Notes under the pieces: generated by a model
Told to the model about the DNA's origin: nothing
What the model saw: the letters and a program-made list of their open reading frames with translations, nothing else
Database searches by the model: none
Translations under genes and position numbers: made by a program
NCBI GenBank assembly: GCA_037953625.1
Contig: CM075649.1
Location: forward strand, 99,329,290 to 99,393,289
DNA from: Crotalaria pallida
Taxonomy: Eukaryota; Streptophyta; Magnoliopsida; Fabales; Fabaceae
Direction of reading: 5' to 3'
DNA length: 64,000 bases
Shown here: positions 56,931 to 64,000 of the stretch, in pieces
Layout: every line of letters starts with the position of its first letter
Position numbering within the stretch: the stretch's first letter is position 1

Positions 56931-58229
56931 ATGACAAGTAGATGCAGTGACGATGATAGGCTCGCTGCAATCTTAGAAAGCTTAATTCAGATCAATCGGA
57001 GTCAAGTTGAGACAGTGGCTACAGCTGTAGCAGCCGTGGCAGCACTTAATCAGTCCCCACAAGCATCTCAGAACCCGTCCACCACTGAGATCAACTGGTT
57101 GGCTGATTTCAGGTGGCATGGTCCCTCGAAGTTCGAGGGTGGCTATAATTTGGATGGAACTCGGAAGTAGCTTCAGGAGATAGAAGAGATTCTCTGCGAT
57201 ATGTCACCACCCGAGGAACAAAAAGTTCTTTTTGCTCAGCATACGCTCGTTGGGGAAGCAGAACAATGGTGGGAACAGGTTCGAAAGGGTATGGAGGCTA
57301 CTAATCAAAAAGTGACTTGGGATGTCTTTAAAGAGACGTTTCGAGGAAAGTACCTTTTTCGAGGATGTTCGAAAAGAGAAGGAATGTGCTTTCCTGAACT
57401 TGAGACAAGAGAACATGAGTGTTGAGGAATATGTGGAGCGATTTAAGGATTTGATTTGTTATGCTACCAGCTACAAGGGTGTGGATGAGAAAACCAAGTG
57501 CATCAAGTTTGCTGCAGGACTTCGTCTGGACATCAAGATTGCCCTTGGGGATGCACCGATTGATGACTTTACTCAGCTAGTGTACTTGTCCAACATTTAT
57601 GAGAAGGGTATCCAGAGGTTGAAAGATTTCTTCGGAGAAAAAGAATCCTACCCGAAACCCGAGACCAAAACGCCTACTCCAAAGAGAACAGAGCTGATTG
57701 TGACCACCCCGATGTCCACACTGCGGAAAACATCATCGGGGTATATGTTGGGAGGTGATTCGTAACGGGAGGAAAGGCTTTTGTTTCCAATACGGTCAAC
57801 CAGGGCAATTGGCTGCTGGCTGTCCCAATCATGATCCTAAGAAAGAGGTGAAGGCGGCTAACGCACCGATGGTGCTTGGTACTAGGAGCAAGGATGTGCC
57901 AAGAGCAGGAGGTCCTATTAAGGGTAAAAGACCGGCTCAGAAATCAGGTCCATATGTCGGCACCCATGCAGGATCAGCAGATCGAAAGAAAGCGGGCCAG
58001 AATACGACTACCCAAAAATACTACGCCGTTATGCCCACATTGTAAGAAGTTTCATCGTGGTATGTGTTGGTGGCTGATCAGGGGTAATGCGGGGAACTGT
58101 TGCTTCCAATGCGGGCAACTAGGACACTTCGCTGCAAATTGTCCCCAGAACACTGCGCAGAAAGAAGTGAATACACTGCAGCAACAACAGGCATCGGGGA
58201 GCCAACCCATACCGAGAGGTACGTGTTAG
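56931..58229 (+). pseudogene. gag: Decayed gag of element F with duplicated zinc-knuckle module
   Basis: An ATG at 56931 opens MTSRCSDDDRLAAILESL. The retrotransposon gag domain follows (VGEAEQWWEQV, KVTWDVFKETFRGKY, NMSVEEYVERFKDLI). A TAG stop at 57168 and at least three frameshifts (about 57350, 57740, 57880-58040) break it. Near the end the zinc-knuckle region occurs twice: first CFQYGQPGQLAAGC, with key Cys and His lost, then CFQCGQLGHFAANC, intact CCHC. Gag would form virus-like particles and bind the RNA. No protease or RT follows. Confidence 0.85.
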
Positions 58230-59622
58230 GTGTCGCATTCCTGTATGGTGTACTGTTGGGATTATGAGGTCACGCATTCTTGCATTCCACTTTAAATGTC
58301 TGGCAAGATTGAGAACATTTCGTAAGCGTTAGGTTTCCATCTCCATTAGTTCCTTTGTGAAGTCTTATTAAGCGCATTCTATTTGTCCTTCCCAAGTATT
58401 TGGTCAATAGTTTTAAACGAAAATTAATATACGAGTTCAACTGAAACAAGAGTAAATAGCCAATATTCTTAGATAGTTCCGGAAGTGACTTTATACGAAG
58501 TAGTTCAGATAACTACAATCTTTAGATGACGTTCTGGTTAGGGCATTATCTTAAAAGTCAAAGGTGATAGGAAAGAACTTAGGATTTCTGATTTCTTATA
58601 GCAAGGAACTACGAAACTTAAGTGATACACGGAGGTAAGCTAATTCTTTAGGGAATCATGAGAAGCTTTAGAACGAGCTAATAAGTGTAGGACTTTACAT
58701 AAAAATCCAACCAAGAACCGCGATGGTGTTATTGTTTGATAGAATGTAAGGTTAGAACTGATCACTCTAATCCTTGCATATGTTAGATGATGATATTATC
58801 AGCAAAAACCTGACGATGATGTGGTGTTGATAGACGTGAGGTTGGGATTGATCACCTCAATCTTTGCATCTATTAATGGACGATATCATTGTAACCTTTT
58901 GAGTGAAATCGAGATAACTGAAGTAGAGATTCCCAAGAAATAAATCCTTTATAAGGAAATAAACTGACCAAAAAGTATTCTTTCCTAAACTTCTTGTAGA
59001 ATCAGGGAATAAACATAGAACAGAGCTGAGGAACGAAAACCTTAGGCTATTCCACTTGTTGCAGAGTAGTGTAATCAAATACTACAACCTGGAAAGAGTT
59101 AAGCAAAACTCTATGACAATCATCTCTAGCCATCATGAAAACCGAATTAGATGTACACAATCTAAAACTTACTTGGAATCTTACCAAGGTTCCTAAATGA
59201 TCAAACTTTAGAAGAGCAAATCTCAACGACTTCATGAAGTCTCCACATCGGGACTGGGCGATTTTAATGATTGACCATCCACAAATAGTAAAACACAATT
59301 TGACCTTCAATCTTCGAAGTGAGGTAAATTTTGAGAGTGATGTAGGCCCTAAAAGTGACTAAGAGTCGAATTTCATAAACATACGTAGTTTCTACCGAGT
59401 TCATTCATTCTTGGAGGTTCGATTCAAAATGAGTGAAAGTTTGGTTGTTAGCAGGCATCAAGACGTGGTGTAGAGTTCTATAGATTTAGCTTAGTGAACA
59501 ATGAAACGCTTCAATCTCAAGAATATATGTCCACTTTGATCCATGACCACCCAAACATCATTTAAGGCTCTATTACTGTTTCTGTGAGCTTTAAATAATG
59601 CTCCAATTAGTGAAAGTAGACA
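58230..59622 (+). other. Element F non-coding segment between gag and 3' LTR
   Basis: About 1.4 kb without coding motifs where pol would normally lie. 58720-58880 contains two tandem diverged ~80-bp units homologous to H's interior (46815-46970). The end of the interior, the purine tract and the LTR start are missing, so a deletion joins this segment to LTR position ~102. Confidence 0.7.
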
Positions 59623-59809
59623 TTTAAGTGCCATAAAGGAGTTAAGAAGTGTTGGCAGCGGTTAGGAGATTTAAAGAAGAGCAAATGAATGTTAAAAATG
59701 GTGCTTTCGGTGTTATAAACACCCTATATTAGGAAATTAGAAATAAAGTATCTACAACTTTAAGCACAAATTCCACCGTTGGATATGAAGTGAGATATAT
59801 GTAGAAATC
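59623..59809 (+). repeat. F 3' LTR, segment 1
   Basis: Matches 31461-31648 of the 5' LTR. It is cut at 59809/59810 by solo LTR I. Confidence 0.88.
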
Positions 59810-60057
59810 TGTAACACCCCAAATTTCGTCTTCCAAATAAATATGTTAGTAAAATGGTTTTATAAATAAATAATAATTTCATGTTTGATTTGGATATATA
59901 TTCATTATAAGTATTATGTGAAAATATTTTATGGTGAGGTTTTTCCATAAAATATTAAATTTTGCAATTAAGTCCTTGGGAATGACCTAAAAACAATAAT
60001 GGAAGGTCTTTTGGGGTTAAAATTAATTAAACAAAGTTTTTTAGTGAAAACTGGTCA

Positions 60058-60092
60058 AAATACTCGAGTATTTTTGAAAATACTCGAGTATT
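60058..60092. repeat. Proximal CTCGAG palindromes in I
   Basis: Two AATACTCGAGTATT sites 20 bp apart, about 250 nt from the LTR start, the same spot as the ATCGAT pair in A. Confidence 0.85.
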
Positions 60093-61324
60093 CTGGTCAG
60101 TGTTGCACGAGTTAATGCGTTTGGTGAGTCACCACCACCGAGTCACCGCCATTTGACACGAAATCAGTCCTTCAACACGTCTAAGGCCTTCGTGTCGAGC
60201 TTCATGAGCTTGGTGGAGGGCTATTTAAGCCCTGGTTGATGAATCAATCAACCCATTTTGCCAATTTCGTGAAGAATTCCACAAGTTAGGGTTCATAACT
60301 TCGTCTTCTCAATTCTCTCTCGTTTCAGGGTCATACTACACAAACCATACACCGTTTCGAAGCTCACATCCAGATCTTCGAAAAGAGTCATAAATTGCGA
60401 GCTAAGCTTGAGTGTGGTGAGAGTGATGAGCTTTGCAAGTTAGAGCTTCAAATCTGCCAAATACCAGAACTCTGTTTAGACCCGTCACCTTCTTGCCTAC
60501 GATTCTCTCTCCTCCTTGAGAGTTACCTCACGTGTGTTATACCATTGGAAAGCTCTTTCAACGAGCTTCGATTTGATACCAAGTTTGTTAAATTTGAGTC
60601 CCTGGTCAAAAAGTTATGGGCCTGCAAAGTTAGGGGTTGAAATCTGCCAAACTAGATTTTCAGATTCAGAGAGCCGACTTTGAGCTTCGATTGTGGTAAG
60701 CTCAAGCCTTCTCTTGGTCTGAAATTTATTGGTTTTCAAAGTTCATGTTATAGAGAACATAGTCTAACCAATTTCCCCAATTTTTATGAATGATTCGAAT
60801 GTCGATTGATGTGGTTTTGAACCTCTGCTGTATCTGTTATGCAAGTTCGGGTGGGAAGTGGTTAGAGCATTTGGTTGCTGTTCTCTGCGGAGTTTTTGTT
60901 CAAGAACGACCCTAAGGTATGGGGGAAGCTTACCATCTGCTAGAATAAGAGTAAATTGCATTAGAAAGTAGGAGGAGTCACCATGAGACTCTAAGGGCAT
61001 AGATTGAAATAGGAATATGGCTTGGAGGCCAATTTGAGGCATGCTACATGCTAAGGCAAGTTTATTTGGTTGCATATGAGCTAAATCAATGCTGAAATTA
61101 TGCCAAAAATGAGTAGAATTGAAATTGGTACTTTAAGTTGCATAATATGTGATTTTCATGCATAATTGATGAATGATTATGATTTTCTGTGAGTTGATGC
61201 AATCTCTGTGTTGAGACAAGTTTTAAATGTGTAAACAAAGTTTTGTTGATCATTGGTTTAAGTTAGAGTTGGTTAGAATTGAAAATGGTATGTTAAAACC
61301 AAGTTGTAGTGCATCTGCTGTCAA

Positions 61325-61624
61325 AAATACTCGAGTATTTGGTAAAACACTCGAGTATTTTCTGATGCAAGCTTCCCAGAAGATCACGAAATACTCTAGT
61401 ATTTTGTAAAATACTCTAGTATTTTGTAAAATACTCTAGTATTCTGTGAAATACTCTAGTATTTTGGGCTGAAAAATACTCTAGTATTTTGTGAAATACT
61501 CAAGTATTCTGAACTGTAAACTACTCGAGTATTTTGTGAAATACTCGAGTATTCTGGGCAGTCTGATACACATTTTCATGAAATTGAAGAACTACTCGAG
61601 TATTGAAGCTACTACTCGTGTCTT
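61325..61624. repeat. Distal TACTCGAGTA / TACTCTAGTA array in I
   Basis: About twelve sites, several separated by TTTTGTRAAA. Five carry the CTCTAG centre instead of CTCGAG. The array follows GAAAATGGTATGTTAAAACC. Confidence 0.85.
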
Positions 61625-61999
61625 TTTACTAAAATGTGGAGAAAATACCATTTTTAATCTAACCACTTCCATTTAAACCTAATGACACTTAAAGGGAACA
61701 ATGTGATACTTCCTTTAATAAATCCCATAATTCCTAAGCATGGAAATTGATATATCTCATTGATGAATTCATTACATATTGTATACGATGAGATTAACGA
61801 TTAATCTTCAGGGAATACTTGCATGCATTCATGCACCGTGAACGGTGATGAATTATCGTTGTGTCATGTTTTTGGAACATGAGGAGGGCCTCTGGGAGTG
61901 CCAAATGTTGCTACTTGCTCGATGACACATTAAGGTGGACAATGTGGGAAGTATGTGGTATACTGTTGGTTTGATGGTTCAACGGTGTGTTGCACACAA

Positions 62000-62221
62000 G
62001 TGGTAAGGTTTACGTTTTGGCGACGTGACGTTCATCAGACATGGTGACGTTGTTTACCACCTCTGTTGTGTTACACAAGTGATAAGATTTACGTCCTTAG
62101 GCGACGTGACGTTCATCAGATGTGGTGACGTTTTTTATCACACCCAGTGCATATTGAAAAGTGATAGGTTTACGTCCTTGGGCGACGTGACGTTCACCAG
62201 ATAGTGTGACGTTTTTATCAC
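62000..62221 (+). repeat. Three tandem nested hairpins in I
   Basis: Units 62000-62060, 62079-62141 and 62161-62221. Outer stems are GTGGTAA/TTACCAC in unit 1 and GTGATA(A)/(T)TATCAC in units 2 and 3, a paired change. The inner stem ACGTC-cttrggc-GACGT is in units 2 and 3. Confidence 0.8.
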
Positions 62222-63095
62222 TTCCGAGCAAGTACGCCATACGTTTGATAATGTATTATTTGTATTCTGGGAATACAATGGTGTTATGGAAGGACGTTCA
62301 TCTGAGTGATTAGTTGAAGAATCTCAGGAATCGAGAGATGGGAAGCATGCATCATTCCATCTATTTGGAAAGAGAAATACATGAAATGGCGAGTGCTCAT
62401 GGTTATGCATTTCTATCATGATGGTTGCTTACTTGTGGATGTTAGGACTTTACTCTTATTTGATAATGCGAATGTATAAGCTTACCCCCTGCCCTTAATA
62501 GGTTTTGACCAGGTACCTAGACTACCTAGAGATTAAAGGAAATGGGATGACTCTTAAGTTCATAAAGTGCCAAGTCATCATGGGATAGAGACTCTTTTGT
62601 ACAACTCTGAGGACTCAACCAGATGAACGAATGGATGAAGAACCAGTGACCAGCTCTGGAACGTCTCTATTTTTGATAATGGAAACAATGTATATATATT
62701 GAGAGATGTATCCAAGAGAAAACCTAGTTTTCATACTTTAATATAATTGTGGCACACATCAAATTTATATCCTTGATTTCATGAGTCAATGAACTATTTT
62801 AATATATTCCGTTCACTCTGATTTTATCGTTCGACACGAAGGAAGTAATATTGTAGTTGATTTCTTGGGATGACCTAATGACTAAGTTATTTTCGAAAGC
62901 TATTTTGTACTACAAAGGTTATCTCAAAAGGGTTCTAAAATGTTCAGCAAATAATTACTCCTTCTACCGAATTTAGTTCCAATACATGGTTTAAATTTGA
63001 GTACCACATTCATTTGAAAAATTTTTCATACTCAGACTTTTCCAACACGTTTCAATAATTTATGAAATTCTTTTTAAGAAACGAGGGATGTTACA

Positions 63096-63937
63096 GAATC
63101 TTGGGTTAAAATTTGGGCAAGATCCAACGGTTAACGAAGATGTTATGGAGTGGTCAAGGCAAAGTCAACAAGATCACGCCCAGGCGCACCAGTGCACGCC
63201 CAGGCGCACCAGTGCACGCCCAGGCGCACCGGCCAAAAATTTGGTGCGTGCTGCTCACAAGTAAAAATTCGCTCAGGCACGTCTCCCATGCACCAGCCAG
63301 GAAAATGGCGCGCCAGTGCCTCCAACGCCATGCACTAGTCTCCAGCGCCATGCACCAGAAATGAAGCTGGTCCTAATCTTGCGCTCAGGCACGCAAAACT
63401 GCGCCCAGGTGCGTGCGGTCAGCTGGTGCAATCTCAGCCTCATGATTTGGACTTGGTGACCAAGTCACCCAATATGAGCCACACGATTGGTTTCTTCTTG
63501 GCAAGGGACATACACATACCAAAAATACACCACCATTACACCATAGCTTCATCATATTCATCATCTTCCTCTCAAAACCCCAAGAGCACCTCATCATCAA
63601 TCATCACATAACACCCAAAAACAATTCAAATAACCATCACCACCATCATCCCCATCAAGAATCAAGCTAAGAAAATGAACCACAAACTCTTCTCCTCTCC
63701 TCCATAAATTCGTGTACCTCCTCTTCCCCCCACACCATTGGTTTTCAAGCTTCAAGAACCATGGAACCCATCACATGAATACACACCCACATCAAAGGCA
63801 GGAAAGAGAAAGCTCAACACCATCCTACAACAATCACTCAAGAATCATTTACAACCATTGGATTATTGCTTTTTTGAGGTGGAAAGCAAGACTTAGGAGA
63901 TTCAAGCCCTAAACTCACCAAGCTAAGGTTTTCCTTA
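63096..63937 (+). repeat. F 3' LTR, segment 2
   Basis: Resumes with GAATCTTGGGTTAAAATTTGGG. It contains three copies of the 20-bp CACGCCCAGGCGCACC unit (63175-63234) and matches 40778-41490. Small ORFs (63113-63364, 63426-63611) are shared LTR sequence, not genes. The match ends near 63937. Confidence 0.85.
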
Positions 63938-64000
63938 TCTCTGATTTCGGTCTAACATATGATGTTTTAAGCATGATTTAGACTCCCTTTTACTATGGAT
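63938..64000. other. Sequence unlike F LTR at right edge
   Basis: F's 5' LTR continues CTTACCTCACACATC, but here it reads CTTATCTCTGATTTCGG. The LTR is broken by another insertion, deletion or recombination. Too short to identify. Confidence 0.5.

Larger units (their letters stand above)
59810..63095 (+). mobile_element. Solo LTR I, related to element A LTR
   Basis: 3,286 bp, TGTAACACCCC...GGGATGTTACA, lying in F's 3' LTR. Flanks AAATC (59805-59809) and GAATC (63096-63100) are a 5-bp duplication with one mismatch. No primer site or interior is present. It shares a backbone with A's LTR but carries AATACTCGAGTATT words where A has GTAATCGATTAC. ORFs such as 60395-60640 have no known domain. 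Confidence 0.85.
31359..64000 (+). mobile_element. Element F: old gag-only Tekay-like element, split by G, H and I
   Basis: The 5' LTR survives in three pieces (31359-31777, 40773-42118, 55944-56750) that join exactly at the target duplications of G and H. An iMet primer site, a decayed gag, a non-coding segment and a 3' LTR in two pieces (59623-59809 and 63096 to about 63937) follow. The interior is only about 2.9 kb and has no protease, RT or integrase. The first ~100 bp of the 3' LTR and its purine tract are deleted. F is the host for three later insertions. Confidence 0.82.

Noticed and set aside
61325..61624. Regularly spaced palindromes that resemble a CRISPR array
   Set aside because: Spacers are short, similar and uneven, and the array lies inside a plant LTR. 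It is a minisatellite-like word array.

Overview
This window is plant nuclear DNA, almost certainly from a dicot; a legume is a low-confidence guess from the style of the LTRs. It is a pile of nested transposable elements, and I found no intact host gene. Every large ORF belongs to a Ty3/Gypsy retrotransposon, primer sites match plant tRNA-iMet or tRNA-Asp, and one CACTA DNA transposon is present. I name the elements A to J. TSD means target-site duplication.

Oldest layers. A is a Tekay/Del-like chromovirus, + strand. Only its integrase-chromodomain end and 3' LTR remain (24093-30862). B, with a tRNA-Asp primer site, lies inside A's integrase (to 24092; its left end is outside the window). 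F is a gag-bearing, pol-less element from 31359 to the right edge. Between A and F, 30863-31358 is the only stretch that looks like non-LTR DNA.

Younger insertions. B's 5' LTR was hit by an element whose LTR tail is C (8962-9310). C in turn was hit by D, a LARD-like element with 5.3 kb LTRs and a 1.7 kb non-coding interior (1-8961). B's ORF was hit by E (11078-20644, minus strand), a young, nearly complete Tekay-like element with gag-protease-RT-RNaseH-integrase-chromodomain, broken by one extra base just before the RT FIDD motif. A's LTR holds solo LTR J (28034-30537, TSD GTTGT). F's 5' LTR holds G (31778-40772, TSD CTGCT) and H (42119-55943, TSD CAAGT), both without coding capacity. H's second LTR holds a 3,963 bp CACTA element (51454-55416, TSD AGA) carrying exons copied from an ABCB1-like transporter gene and a GH28 polygalacturonase-like gene. 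F's 3' LTR holds solo LTR I (59810-63095).

How they may work together. E encodes the full protein set. D, F, G and H encode none or only decayed gag, yet share cis structures with E: the iMet primer site, a stem-loop 37-50 nt after it (E, F, G, H), an 8-bp hairpin with an RGGA loop just upstream of the polypurine tract (A, D, E, G, H, with a shorter form in B), and in the LTR a GGCCGAGCAGG box followed by a hairpin (E, F, G, H, J). The stems differ in sequence between families but keep pairing, which points to selected RNA structures used in trans by one protein machinery. The LTRs also carry family-specific palindromic 'words' whose copy number changes between the two LTRs of one insertion, and whose sequence is swapped between related LTRs at the same position. 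These shared and changing structures are the most interesting part of the window.
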